Assembly: GCF_047675955.1 (NCBI RefSeq) | Contig: NC_132926.1 | Location: 19,512,826-19,576,825, forward strand | Source: Chlorocebus sabaeus | Taxonomy: Eukaryota > Chordata > Mammalia > Primates > Cercopithecidae | DNA: 64,000 nt | Direction: 5' to 3' | In this document: positions 23,409 through 35,568 of the stretch, piece after piece | Position numbering within the stretch: the stretch's first letter is position 1 | Layout of the letters: every line of letters begins with the position of its first letter | Notes under the pieces: model-generated | What the model saw: only the letters and a program-made list of their open reading frames with translations | What the model was told of the DNA's origin: nothing | Databases searched by the model: none | Position numbers and translations under genes: made by a program

Positions 23409-25975
23409 ATGTAATTCTAGTCAAAACTGACTCCTCCCTCAGGGTTCATTCTTCATAAATTACAAAATTTTATGTAGGATCTTGGATTTTTGTAAACATG
23501 AGCCATTTCAATGCTTTTGGCCACACCACCTTTGTGGTCATGCATAAAATTCCTCTTTCAGCCGACACTTGTGCTCTGCTTCATATTTGCTACATATTTG
23601 GGATTTTGGAAAGTGAAAACACCCATGGCACAGTAGTTCTGAGTTCTTGTTTTGACTTGGCAAATGTTTTCATTAATACTTTTGTAGGTAAAATATGATA
23701 TTCCTAAAGAAAACCATTTTAATTTATCATAACTTCTGACAAAAAATACTTGGGTGAAAAAATATTCATTGCATCTTTATGAACATCTCCCATATAATGG
23801 ACCAGCTATAATTTAAATGTTTTCCCTATGTCCAGTACTTCCAAATGCTCAATAGACTGTGGTTGGCTGTTTGGCAAAACTGACTTCTCAAGAGGAAACA
23901 AGCATATTTTGATAAAAATAATCCTGTAACTCAAGATCATTGAGTAATTGATGAAATATGTACAAGTTTATTATATCTCTTTTTCTCTTGTAGCTACCTG
24001 TCAGTATCACTTTTTTTCCTAAATTATAATCCTTCATGCACAAAAATGTTCCATGTGGCAACTTCAAAGGCAACCTGCTGAGAAACCAAGAGAATATTTA
24101 ATAATGCTCTAGAGCAGTGAGGCATGAATGATCAAATGAAGGTCTTTCCAGTTAGTTATTGATTATTCTATCGTGGCAGGTAACTTCAAACACCACACAC
24201 AATCTTTTGAACATTACCTTCATCTCCTAATATTTCTCCCTATCACTAGAAGAAATTACTTTCCTTGACCTTCCATAGCAGGCAAATCTGTTTTGCATTA
24301 TTTATCGATCTTATAATATAATATTCTTGGAGGGATAAATGAGGCTCATCAAATTCAAATAAGTTATAATTGTAGGAGTCTTAAAAGTAACCCTTATATT
24401 CTTATATACTTAATGCAGAAGAAAACTGTTAGTTCTCATAGATGGACCTCTAGAACACCATCCAAGACTTAAAAGTTTAAATTGAAAGTGAACTTTTATT
24501 TTAGACTTTTAACAATATATGTCAAAGTGCCTTTTGGCAACTATCCCTTAACATCCAGAAAACTAATGAAGTGCGGGGAGGTTACACCTTAGCTTACTAG
24601 TCCTTATGGTTATCTCCTTTTCTAAAATGACAGAAGAACTTAAAGAATTAGCTTTGGGACAAAAAAGGAAAATATACTCTGCTCAATAAGCACCATTCAG
24701 ATATGATAACAGTCTTCAAGGTAGGCAGCAGTCATGAAAGCAATAAACAATTTAGTTGGTCTTGTATAAGCTACTATCTTACTAATCATGTTTGAAAATC
24801 ATTCTATTGATTGTAGCTATTGCATATATTTTGAATAAAGCCAATTTAAAATTATTTAATTTGAGAATGACAATTTCTAAATAAGCCAAAAATAATGTAA
24901 TTATGCTATATTAGCTGCTATTAAAAATATACCATAGTATGTAATTTACATATAAAGTTGAAAGCTCTTTGGTATCCATTTTCCACCTGGGGAATCTGAT
25001 TATATCTTTTGGATTTTTTCATTCTTCCACACAATGGTCAATAAATATTTTATGCAATACTTTTGTGACTGTTAAAACCTTGTCCCCCACTATGGTTACC
25101 TTATTGGGTTCACAGATATACACTTCTTTCTTTTCACATTAAATGATGTCAGAAGCTTTTTTAAAAAGAGCTGGGCTTCATAAAGGAAGAACTGTGTGCT
25201 TAGGTTGACAGTAAAGAGAAAAGACTTTATGATGCTGACATTACACAAAAGAACCTATACACATGTATAAGTGAATTGCTATTATATTGCTTCAGAGAGG
25301 TTATGGTTTATGACATATTTACTTACATGAAATAACAAATCAGAGTATAGAACCAATCTTCCTGTATTTTTTTATTCATTGCCACAACGTATGGATTTTT
25401 TTCACAGCATTTACATCACATACTGAGAGTTAGGACTATAATAATCAACTTTTCTCTTTTTCTATTGAATCTTCTGTATCATGAGAGCTACCAACATTGT
25501 AAAAATATTAATAAAAGTAGCCCTTTTCACATTTATGCAGCATTCTTCTGAAAGCTTCACGATTCACCATTTCACTCATTTCCATGGCAACCATGTAAGT
25601 CAGATTTTTTAAAACTAAATATTACAAAGGAAAATAGAAAATCCAGATGAAGTTGTGGATTCTTGTTCACCTAGGTAAATCAGTGTGTCTGACATGTGCG
25701 CCAAAGGTCAATACCTTGATGAGATTCTTTTGGGAGCTGATAGTTGATGTTACATTCTCAGCTTCTTAAAGGATAATGATATCATCTTTCAAAAGATAGA
25801 TTTGAGAAAAACAACAGTTTCCTTATCCTTTCCCAGTCCCTCCCCATCACCAGTTCTTCTTCCACTTATGGGAAATTTTATAAAGGTATGTGAATTCCAC
25901 ATATTATTAAAAAATCTTAAACAGATAAATGAAATTGGAAACCAATGAGAGATTGATGTATTTTCATTGATTCTA
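23409..25975. other. Long AT-rich interval without recognised elements
   Basis: About 2.6 kb of low-GC sequence. No gene, clear repeat or array seen. Short frames (for example 23498-23698) show no recognisable product. Confidence 0.5.
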
Positions 25976-26350
25976 TATAGGTTTGTTGAATTCTTACCAT
26001 GTTTTGTATATTAGTTGGGGCACTGAAGATGCAGCAGTAAACACAACAGGTTTTCTGCTTTGATAGCTGTTATATTCCAGTGGAGAAAAAAAAACAATAT
26101 TAAAAAGTAACAGTCATAAGACTTAAGAAGAATGTGATACCAGGTGATTTGATTTGAAGAGAAAACACGAATATTTAATATTAAGAAAAAAAAGTGGCAT
26201 TTCAGAGAGATTGAGTTTAAATTGCAAGTAAAATTTTTCCTGTTTCGTGAATCCCTGACACCTCTAAGAAACATGTGTAAGACACAATAAACCAGGAAGT
26301 CGCCAGCAATAAAGGACCCTGCGTGAAGCAATATGATCCTGTAGAAGTTG
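25976..26350 (-). mobile_element. L2 3' fragment, minus strand
   Basis: 'gttgaattcttaccatgttttgtatatt... gcactgaagatgcagcagtaaacacaacagg... ttatattccagtggagaaa' is the complement of an L2 3' end, followed by decayed upstream L2 sequence. Confidence 0.68.
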
Positions 26351-27186
26351 GCTGTTCCCATTCATAATCACAAAGCCCTACTCTCCACTTTGGCCAGTCA
26401 ATGAGACAATGTGGTCTCCGCTTACTTCTCTAATCGTAGGTTTTTTTCTCTCTTCCTTTAATTTTTCATTGTAGGCATATTGCATGATTATAATTCAGGG
26501 TCCCTGCTCCTGCCATATAGTTTCTCTTGCCTCTGGACCTTGTGCATGCTCTTGTGTATTACTGAAAAGCTTTGCCTATTATGCCATACTCCTTCAGAAA
26601 TCACTTTAGGTAATTCCTGGCATTCATCTCTAACCGGTCAAGTCTTTGCAAGGTATCTCTTCTTATAAGATTCATTGACACCCTATAGAGAGGTGTCATC
26701 TTATATATTTACATCATTATTTTCATTATAACTTAATTGTCTGTACTCTTATGATAGAGTGTCTAAAGGACTGGTTATTGCGTTATCCATCACTAATAAT
26801 TTATATGTTCTTTGATGAAATACATAGACATGACAAAGGAAAAGTGAGATAAACCTTTTCTGTAACAACTTTATTAAAATACAATTCATATACCACAGAA
26901 TTAAATCATTGAAAGTATAAAATTCAATGATTTTTAGGATATTCACAGAGTTGTTCAACAATCACTATAATCAGTTTTGAAACATCTTTACCCTTTCACT
27001 CCTTCCTTAGTTCTTCTATTCCTCTTGCCGTCTAAGCAACCACTAATGTACTTTTTGTGTCCATATGTTTGCTTATTCTGGACATTTAATATAAATTGAA
27101 GCATATAATATGTGGTATTGTGTGATGGGCTTCTCACACTTGGCATAATGTCTTCATGATTGTTTCACATTGTAGTATGTAGCAGG

Positions 27187-27314
27187 TTTTTTTTTTTTTT
27201 TTTTTTTAAGAAATCTTGCTCTGTTGCCCAGGTTGGAGTGCAATGGCTCCATCTCAGCTCATTGCAACCTCTGCCTCCCGGGTTCAAGTGATTCTCCTGC
27301 CTCAGCCTCCCGAG
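27187..27314 (-). mobile_element. 5'-truncated Alu (right-arm end only), minus strand
   Basis: A T21 run (complement of the tail) followed by about 107 bp of Alu 3' sequence ending at CCTCCCGAG, where L1M sequence resumes. No clear TSD seen. Confidence 0.92.
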
Positions 27315-28582
27315 TTTGTAATTAGTTTTTTATTGCTGAAAAAATGTTCCAATGTATGATTATTTATCCATATTTTGTTTATTCATTCATCAGTTGATGG
27401 ACATTGGGTTGTTTCTACCTTTTGAATATTCTGAATAAAGATCCTGTGAACATTTGTGCGCAAGTTTTTGTGGCTATGTTTTTATTTCTCTTGAATATAT
27501 ACCTAGTAATGCAATTGCTAGATCGTACGTTAGCTCTATGTTTAATCATTTGAGGAATAGTCAGACTGCTTTCTAAAGTGGCTGCACTGTTTTACATTTC
27601 TACCAGCAGCATATGAGTTCTGATCCTCTATATCCTGTCCAACACTGATTATTTATCTTCTTGGTATAAGCATCACAGTGAGTGTGAGGTGGTATCTCAC
27701 TTGTGATGTTGATTTGCATTTCCCTGATCACTAATGGTACTGAACATGTTTCCCATGTGCTTATTGGTTATTTGTATATCTTCTTGATATCTACTCAAAT
27801 TCTTTGTCTATTTTAAAACTGGGTTACATGATTTACTATTGACTTTAAGAGCTTTTTAGATAGTCTAGATACAAGTCCCTTATCAGACATATGATTTGCA
27901 AATATTCTCTCCCACTTTCTATTTTTTCATTTTCTTGATAATGTCTTTTAAGGCACAAATGTCTTTAATTTTTAAGAGGTGAAATTTATCAATATATTTG
28001 TTGTTGCTTGTGTTTTTGGTGTCTTATCTAAGAAAACATTGCCAAACCCAAGGCTATGATTTGTGCCTATGTTCTTTTGTCAAGAGTTTGGTAGTGTTAC
28101 TTCTTACATATAGGTTATTAATCCACTTTGAGTTGATTTGGTACACAGTGTGATATAGGGGTCCAACTTTATACTTTTGTAAGTGGATATCCAGTTCTCC
28201 CAGTATCATTTATTGAGAAGACTTCTTCCCCCCTCCCCCTACTAAATTGTACTGGCAACTTTCTTGAGAATCAATTGATAAAAAATGTGAGAGTTTACTT
28301 CTGGAAATTCAATTCCATTCCTTTGATCTATATCTCTATCTTTATGCAAATAGTATGCTGTTTTGATTACTGTAGGTTTACCTTAAGTTTTGCAATTGAA
28401 AAGTGTCATACCTCTAAATTTGTTATTCTTTTTCAAGAATGTTTTCACTATTCCTGGGTTACTTGAGTTTCCATATGAATTTTAAAAGCAGATTGTCAAT
28501 TTTTACAGAGAAAACAGCTGGGATTCTGATGGAGATTGCATTGAATCTATAGGTCAATTTGGGAATTTTTTCTGTCTTAAAT

Positions 28583-28969
28583 TGTAAGGGCTGCCATTAC
28601 AAAGTACCAGAGATTGAGTGGCTTAAATGATAAGAATTTATTTTGTCACAACTCTGAAGGCCAGAAGTCCAAGATCTAGGTGTCAGCATGGTTGGTTTCT
28701 TCTGTAACTTCTCTCCTTGGCTCATAGATGGCCAACATCTACCTGTGCCTTTACATCATTTTTCCTGTATATGCATCTGTGTGCAGATTTCCTGTTGTTA
28801 TAAGGACATCAGTCATTTTGGATGAGGTCCATTCTAATGACTTCATTTTAACTTAATTACCTCTTTAAAGACCCTGTATCCAAATATAGTCACATTCTCA
28901 GGTACTGAGGATTAATTAGGATGTCAACATATGAATTTTGGAGGCAGGGTACAACTTATTCCATAATAA
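28583..28969 (+). mobile_element. MLT1-like MaLR LTR nested in the L1M
   Basis: It runs 'tgtaagggctgccattacaaagtacc' ... 'ggccagaagtccaagatctaggtgtcagc' ... 'ttataaggacatcagtcat' ... 'cctctttaaagaccctgtatcc' to 'ccataata'. The order is that of MaLR LTRs of MLT1 type; the exact subfamily is uncertain. No internal region follows, so it is a solo LTR. Confidence 0.65.
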
Positions 28970-28974
28970 TTAGG

Positions 28975-29281
28975 GGCCGGGCGCGGTGGCTCAAGCCTGT
29001 AATCCCAGCACTTTGGGAGGCCAAGACGGGCGGATCACGAGGTCAGGAGTTCGAGACCATCCTGGCTAACACGGTGAAACCCCGTCTCTACTAAAAAATA
29101 CAAAAAACTAGCCGGGCGAGGTGGCGGGCGCCTGTAGTCCCGGCTACTCGGGAGGCTGAGGCAGGAGAATGGCGTAAAAACCCGGGAGGCGGAGCTTGCA
29201 GTGAGCTGAGATCCGGCCACTGCACTCCAGCCTGGGCGATACAGCGAGACTCCGTCTCAAAAAAAAAAAAAAAAAAAAAAA
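28975..29281 (+). mobile_element. Young AluY of Old World monkey type (AluYRa-like)
   Basis: A full-length Alu with few changes and a pure A tail of about 22 bp (29260-29281). It shows variants recalled from cercopithecid AluYRa/AluMac subfamilies: GGTGGCTCAAGCCTG at the start, GGGCGAGGTGGCGGGCGCC, and GAGATCCGGCCACTGC near the 3' end where human AluY has GAGATCGCGCCACTGC. It is the youngest-looking Alu here. TSD not unambiguous. Confidence 0.95.
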
Positions 29282-30917
29282 ATTACCAATTAAACAATAT
29301 TAGATCTTCCAATCAATCACCATAGCCATAGAATGGCTTCTGTTTATTTGGAACTTCTTAATTTCTCTTAAAAATGTTTTGTGTTTTCCAGACTATAAAA
29401 TTTGCACTCCTTTTTGTAAAATTTATTTATAAGCACTTTATTATTTTTGATGCTATTTTAAAATAAAATCATTCTCTTAATTTTATTTTTGGAATTTTAT
29501 TGCAAGCATATAGAAACACACAGAATTTTATATATTTATTTGTTATTTTGCAACCTTTCTGAACTTTTTTATTAGTTCTAATTGTTTTTTAGACAAATTC
29601 TTATACTTTTCTGTATATAAGATTATGCCATCTAGGAAGCGAGATAGTGTTACTTCCTTGTTGCCAATTTAAATACCTTTAATTTATTTTTCTTACTTGG
29701 TTGCCCTGGCTAGAAGTCTTAAAAGAATACTAAGTAGAAGTGGCAAGAGAATACATTCTTGTCTTGTTTAAAGTCTTGGAGAAAAATAATTTAATTTTTT
29801 TCCATTAAGTATAACGGTAGTTGTGGGTTTTTATAGACACTCTTTATCAGGTTGAAGAGGTTCCCTTCTATTCTTAGCTTGTTGAGTATTTCTATCAGAA
29901 ATGTTTTGGATTTTGTCAAATACTCTTTCTGACTCTTGAATTGATCAGGTGGGTTTTATATTTATTCTGTTGACATGGTGTGTTGTATTAACTTATTTTT
30001 GAATGTTCAACCAACTTTGCATTCCTGGAATAAAAACCACTTAGTCACAGTATATAATCCTTTATTTTTGAAAAACAGTTATGCAGGACATAGAATTCTT
30101 GGTTCATAGGTTTTTCTTCTCCCATCTCCCAAGCATTGGTTGAGTATTTTTTTCCCACTGTCTTCTGCCCTCCATTGTTTCTGAAGAGATGTCTGTTGTT
30201 AATCTTACTGGGATTTTTTTTTTTTTCTTATAGGTGATGAATTCTTTAATTATTAATTTATTTTTTGCCACTTTTAATAAGATATTTCTCCTGGTCTTTG
30301 ACTTTCAGACTTTTCATTATGGTGTGTCTCTGTGTGTATATCTTTGTTTTTAATTGTACTTGGAGTTTGTTAAGCTTTTTGGAAGTATACCTTGTTATTT
30401 TTTAATAAATTTGGAATTTTATACTTCAAGCATTATTTTTATCAGTATTTTTTCTGTCTTCTTTTATGTATATGTTAGTGTGATTAAAGGTGTTCCACAT
30501 TTCTCTGAGGTCTATTTTTCTTCATTCTATTTGCTCTGTTTTTCAGACCGCATAAACTCTATTATTTATCTTCAGGTTCACAAATTCTTTCTTCTGTTAG
30601 TACATACCTATTGTTGAGTCACTTTTACAAATTTTTCATTTCAGTTATTTTATTTTCAGCTCCATAATTCGATTTGGTTCTTTTGTAAGTTCTATTTCTT
30701 TGGTGACATTGTCTACTTACTTGATAAACCATCGTCACCATTATTATGGTTTCATTTAGTTCTTTGACCATACAGCAAATCTCAAGTCTTTGTTAAATAT
30801 AATGTCTTGTCCCTCTCAAAGACGGTTTCAGTTCACTGCTTTCTTTCTGGTGTATGAGTCACACATTGCTGTTTGTTTAGTCTCATAATTTCTGTTGAAA
30901 ACTGTTCATTTTATGTA

Positions 30918-31188
30918 ATATATTAATATATTATGGTGACTAATATTAATATATTTATAGAATGTATGTTAATATATAATAATTTATTATATATTACTAA
31001 ATGTTTATATATTTAGATTAATTAGTCAATATGGTGACTAATATTAATATAATATATGTTATATTATAAACATAGTATATGTTAATATGTAACATATAAT
31101 ATAATTAATTTATCATATATTATAATACCATTTAATATACAGTATACAATATATAAATAATATATTAATACAGAATAATATTCTATAG
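30918..31188. repeat. AT-only repeat zone with recurrent GGTGACTAATATTAATAT motif
   Basis: Almost pure A/T with many TAATATTA/ATATTAAT palindromes. The rare GC-containing unit ATGGTGACTAATATTAATAT occurs near 30933 and again near 31031. Related units recur at 31431 and 31461 (see 31365-31470). Probably an expanded part of the L1M 5' region. Confidence 0.75.
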
Positions 31189-31208
31189 GCCCCATTTTTC
31201 CATGGCAT

Positions 31209-31364
31209 CATTATTCTCAGTATCCTCTTCCTTACAAGTGAGGGTTAAGTGTAAGGAGAGCTCTTGCCCTCTCGACTGCACCCCCTGAAATTTAATTTCT
31301 ATAACATATAGCTAGGGATGAGGGATGGGACAAGAAATGCTGACATCCAGCTCTTCCAGGGAAT
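31209..31364 (+). repeat. Left copy of a ~155-bp direct duplication
   Basis: This block from CATTATTCTCAG to CCAGGGAAT is repeated at 32177-32331 with about 90% identity by eye and one single-base gap. Shared similarity begins slightly earlier at AGGCCCCAT. The copies are 968 bp apart, same orientation. This copy sits between two AT-only zones. Confidence 0.9.
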
Positions 31365-31470
31365 TAACAATATATTAATATAGAATATATTAATATACAC
31401 TATTATATATAATACATTCATATTAATATGTTATAGTGACATTTATAATATATTAATATATTAGAGTGAC
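31365..31470. repeat. Second AT-only zone with AGTGAC units
   Basis: TATATTAATATAGAATATATTAATATAC-like sequence with two units, TTATAGTGAC (31431-31440) and TTAGAGTGAC (31461-31470), related to the GGTGAC units on the other side of the duplicated block. Confidence 0.75.
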
Positions 31471-32640
31471 TCTGGTCTTCATTTGGACGTTTCTTTGTCA
31501 TTTGCTTACTTATTTAATAATTGGCTGGACTATTTTAGTAAGGTCTATTTCTCTTGCATTGTGAATCCTTTGATGTTACTCCTCAGAGGGTTCAGCCTTC
31601 AGAATGTATATGGTTATTCTGAATTCATAATGGCTTTAGGAGGCCCCTGTTTGACCATCCTTCCTCACTACCACCACACCCAGCTGTCAAGTTTCACTAA
31701 GTTCCAGTTAATTGCTTTATTATTTTCAACAATGCCTTGGTTTATACATTTATCCACATACTTCATCCACTTTAACCAAGATCCTTTTCAGGACTAAGTT
31801 TTGATGTCAGTATTTTGAGTTTTTTCTAGTCCCAGGAAGAGTCTTAACTCCTTTTCCTGGTTCTCTCTGGAACCAAGCTAGCTGGTCAATGGTTTAGTTT
31901 ATATCTGTAATAAAGTTAACAATTTCCCATTAATTCCTGTCCAACAAAAGAGCTTGGTTAGGCATTCCTTTGGAGAGAGCTTTGGAACTCTCTGTCTTAT
32001 GGCCTGCCTTTTCCCCCTGGGAAAGTCTCTGAGCCAGGGCTTCTGAACTGGTGATGAGGACAGTGGCATGCTTCTCTCTGTGTGATACCCATGAAGTTGT
32101 CTTTTGTCTTCTTGGTAGGGCTCTCTGGCATAGATTCTTTGCCCTACAGATGAACCAGGCAAGGGCAATTAGGCCCCATTATTTTCAGTATCCTCTGCCT
32201 CACGAGTGAGGGTTAGGTGTAAGAAGAGCTCTTGCCCTCTCAACTGCACTCCTGAAATTTAATTTCTGTAACATATAGCTGGGGATGAGGGATGGGATGA
32301 GAAATGCTGACATCTAACTCTTACTGGGAATGTAGCAACAATACTATAACTCTTGATTGGTTGCTGGTGAAGAGGGAGTTCTGTGCTCATGGGTACTCTA
32401 GATTGTAATGGAGTTTCCATCATGCCAGGCTGGGTGGGAGGAAGGAGGGAGCAGCTCATGCTTCAAATTCCCCAGACTTTCACTGTTCTTACTGAATTTC
32501 AGTGGATTTTCTTGATTAAATATTTCTTCATTTCCCTGTATGCTTTTAAGAATACGGTCAGATACTTTAAATACTTTTAGAAAGAATTTTTACTCCTTTT
32601 CCTGGGGAGCTGGTCTGCAGACCTCCTCCCTTTTATATTT
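31471..32640 (-). mobile_element. Probable L1M 5' UTR region, minus strand
   Basis: 'gtgactctggtcttcatttgg... ttggctggactattttagtaaggtctatttctc... gggttcagccttcagaatgtat' resembles the complement of old L1M 5' UTRs, and the preceding 30060-30930 is clearly 5' L1M sequence. Frames of 104 aa (31483-31797) and 89 aa (31899-32168) lie here but show no recognisable product. It contains the right copy of the ~155-bp duplication. Confidence 0.48.
32177..32331 (+). repeat. Right copy of the ~155-bp direct duplication
   Basis: Partner of 31209-31364. It runs CATTATTTTCAG to ACTGGGAAT. Differences are mainly transitions scattered along the block, so the event is old. Confidence 0.9.
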
Positions 32641-33193
32641 TAGAAGTGCAAATTGAGACTACTTTAAAAAATGACCATCTGTCCTTGCCTGGTGTATGTA
32701 TGCATCGATGTGCTGAGGCACTTATTTACTTTATTTTCCAGAGTTTAGTCTTAAGGTTTAGTTAATTAGAATGAGCGCCAAGTGAAAGTAATGCTTTATT
32801 AGTAGGGCGAGGGTTACCCAGCTCTTTGGCTGGTAATTCAAATTTCTGTTTTTCAATCCTTTTTAGTCATTTCGATGCTCAACTTTGTATAGTAACCTAG
32901 CAGTCTTTTAACCTATTTGAGCTTTCTAACAATTATGACCCTAAAATATCTATGGACAGCAAATCTTTATTGATATATACCTATACTCTTGGTATCACCG
33001 ATTCTGATATTAGAGCATAGTAATAAAGATATATGTTTACATCAAGAGATTAATCAATAGCACTCAAAAATAGCATTTTGAGACTCAAAGATGGAAAAGA
33101 GAAACTCTGCTATTTGAGGTGTCTGCTATTTCCTGTCCCTAATATGTGTTAGCTGAGTTTTTAAACATACAGAAAAATTGAAAGAAAGAAAAA

Positions 33194-33222
33194 TGTGTGT
33201 GTGTATATATATACACACACAT
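33194..33222. repeat. (TG)n(TA)n(CA)n microsatellite, perfect palindrome core
   Basis: Positions 196-221 of the 33 kb block form a 26-bp perfect palindrome made of alternating purine-pyrimidine dinucleotides. Such tracts can extrude cruciforms or adopt Z-DNA. Confidence 0.93.
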
Positions 33223-35534
33223 ATAATCTATATTTAATAATAATTGATATTTGTTATTGTGATTGTTAAGCAAATATTCTTACAGATTTACTTTATTGGT
33301 CTATCATGTTGAATACTTAGAAATTAAATCATATACTTAGAATCTTTATTCCCAAATTATTTAGTATGCATCTTCTAAGATATTAGTAGGTCTCACTAAC
33401 TTGTGCTGCTATTTTTAGTATTTTTGCCAAAAAGAAAACTTCCATATCTATATGCCTGTCATTTTCTGGGAAAGTGGAATCTTTAGATTTAGTAGCAAGC
33501 ACAGTACTTTGGCTGTTCATAAGTAACTTGAGAGCTCTAATTTATTTGTGTGCGACATTCGTACACTTGTTCACTTGTTGAAAATTTACAATAGTGGTGA
33601 AATAGTTATTAAAGTATACATGCAGGAATCAGGCCATTTCCACAGGAACCTACACATTAACACATTGATAAGCATGACTTTAGAGGATTTTTTTTTTGTA
33701 TTTGATTAATGACATTAAAATAATGAAATAAACTATTGAGTTTTTAATAGTAAACATTTTAGGTGTTAAGTCATTCATGAATTTAAACAATGAAGTTAAT
33801 AAAGTTAATTTAGTACAAGAAACTGAGATTTTATTAGCTTAGTTTGAAAATTACATTTTCCCCCATGAGTGAATTTAAATGAGCTTCATTGGCTGTTGAG
33901 CCATTAATCAAGCTTTTATTTGTCTTTGGAAAGTGCTTGGCATCATTCAGGTAACCTTTCTGTAAATTAGGTAGTTTCTGCATCTGTGCTTTCTGTTTCA
34001 GCTAATGAACATCAATATTCATGAATAGTGAATTTGAGGATGATCTACTATTTTCTCTAATGAGTTGATATTTGATTTCTCAACACTAACTTTTCTTTAA
34101 ACCTCAGATAATCATGTTTAGTGAAGAAAAATTTTGTTTTTTTCTGTTTTGGCCCATAATAAATAATTCCTGTTGTTGTGAGAAATTTGACTGTTGTTTG
34201 CTTGCTGTAATCTGAATTTGGAGAAAGCTCTTTTCTTTTATCTATTGGGTAAGATTGGTGAAGTTGTAGATAACAAGAGGCAAGGATCACATGAATGAAG
34301 ATGCGAGCACAGAAAGGCATAAGAAATCTTTATGATTTGTCCCCCTTTGATTTGATAGTTTGTTTGTGGGGTTTTGTTTGTTTGTTTCCCATTAGCAGAC
34401 TGTTTTGATTTTACCGTTTCAGCAACGAAAAGGTTGTTAACAGCTTTTGCAGGCAGAAAAGGTGAACAGGGCAATATAATCTCAGTACGTATATTAGGAA
34501 ATCAGTACGTATATAGGAAATAACCCAATACATTTGTTATTCTGTTTTTCCTAATTCTTATTCAACTGAGAATTACCTGATTGTTACTCTATTTTGTCAC
34601 TCAACAAGTGGCTATTGTGGAAATTATTAACTGTTAGTCACCACTTCCATGCTAGTCATCCTCTTGCCTTCTCCCTGAAATGGCTCAGAATTAGTGATAT
34701 CCTCAATTAAAAAACAAAACCGAGTCACCACAGGCAAGATTAATTCAAACATGCATCAATATTCCAAATTAGTTGCCTGTAATTCAGTAGATGGCAGTCT
34801 TTCCACGTTGACTAAACCCAGGACCTGAAATGTGTACAGCCTCAGATAGAGGATGCGAGGTTTAGGTTAGGCATAGAGAAAGTGCCCACAATGCGTGATT
34901 TGAGACATCAACAGGTCTTCCTTGACTGAGAATAGTTTTCTGAACAGGTACTCAAATTGCCTGAGGTTCATAGTCCTTAAAAGTCCTTTTTAATATTGTT
35001 CAGTTTATTATAGCCAAGGGAATGGTGTTGTATCAGAAAAGAATATGTTGAGTGTGTTTGTGTGTGGGCAGTGGCATGCAGTGATTATGAAAGAGGGGAA
35101 TAAAAGATTTGGAATCCAGGGCCCTGTCCTGCTTCTAAGTAAGTATACCAAGTGATGGAGAAAGTAGGGAGTAGAGAGGAAAGGACCCACATTTTCAGAT
35201 TTCCTTATACTTATATTGTCATTTATACATGACCTAAGAAGACATGCTTATGTTTAGGGAAGAATGAAAATTTCATTCAAATATCTTCTTGATGTATACT
35301 TTTAAAAGCAAGACTTCTTATATCTTCTAATGTTCAATATATGTCTATAAAGCAGCATTTTCCCCATGAATCTAACATTTATTCATGGTATTAACTGTAA
35401 TTTATTTTTAATAACATTTCTGGACTTACATGTTTAAAAAGTAGCAACGTAGGCTTCCATGGTCATTGCAAAACAATTTTTAAAGTTCTTCTTCTGTATA
35501 TTATTTTATGATGTTTAACTTTTTTGTCATATGT

Positions 35535-35568
35535 ACACACACACATAGAACAACAACAACAACAACAG
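35535..35568 (+). repeat. (AC)6 followed by (CAA)6 microsatellite
   Basis: ACACACACACAC, then TAGAA and a CAACAACAACAACAACAG run. Confidence 0.9.

Larger units (their letters stand above)
26860..30930 (-). mobile_element. Old L1M element, minus strand, nearly end to end, with nested insertions
   Basis: The plus strand starts at the complement of an L1M 3' end ('tttattaaaatacaattcatataccacag'), continues through the complement of ORF2 (reverse transcriptase and C-terminal parts) to about 30060, then jumps to 5' L1M sequence ('catagaattcttggttcatagg... cagttattttattttcagctcc'). About half of ORF2 is missing at the jump. An Alu fragment (27187-27314), an MLT1 LTR (28583-28969) and a young AluY (28975-29281) lie within it. 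L1 sequence resumes in register after the AluY, proving later insertion. Confidence 0.85.

Noticed and set aside
31483..31797. 104-aa open frame
   Set aside because: Falls in probable L1M 5' UTR sequence with no recognisable product.
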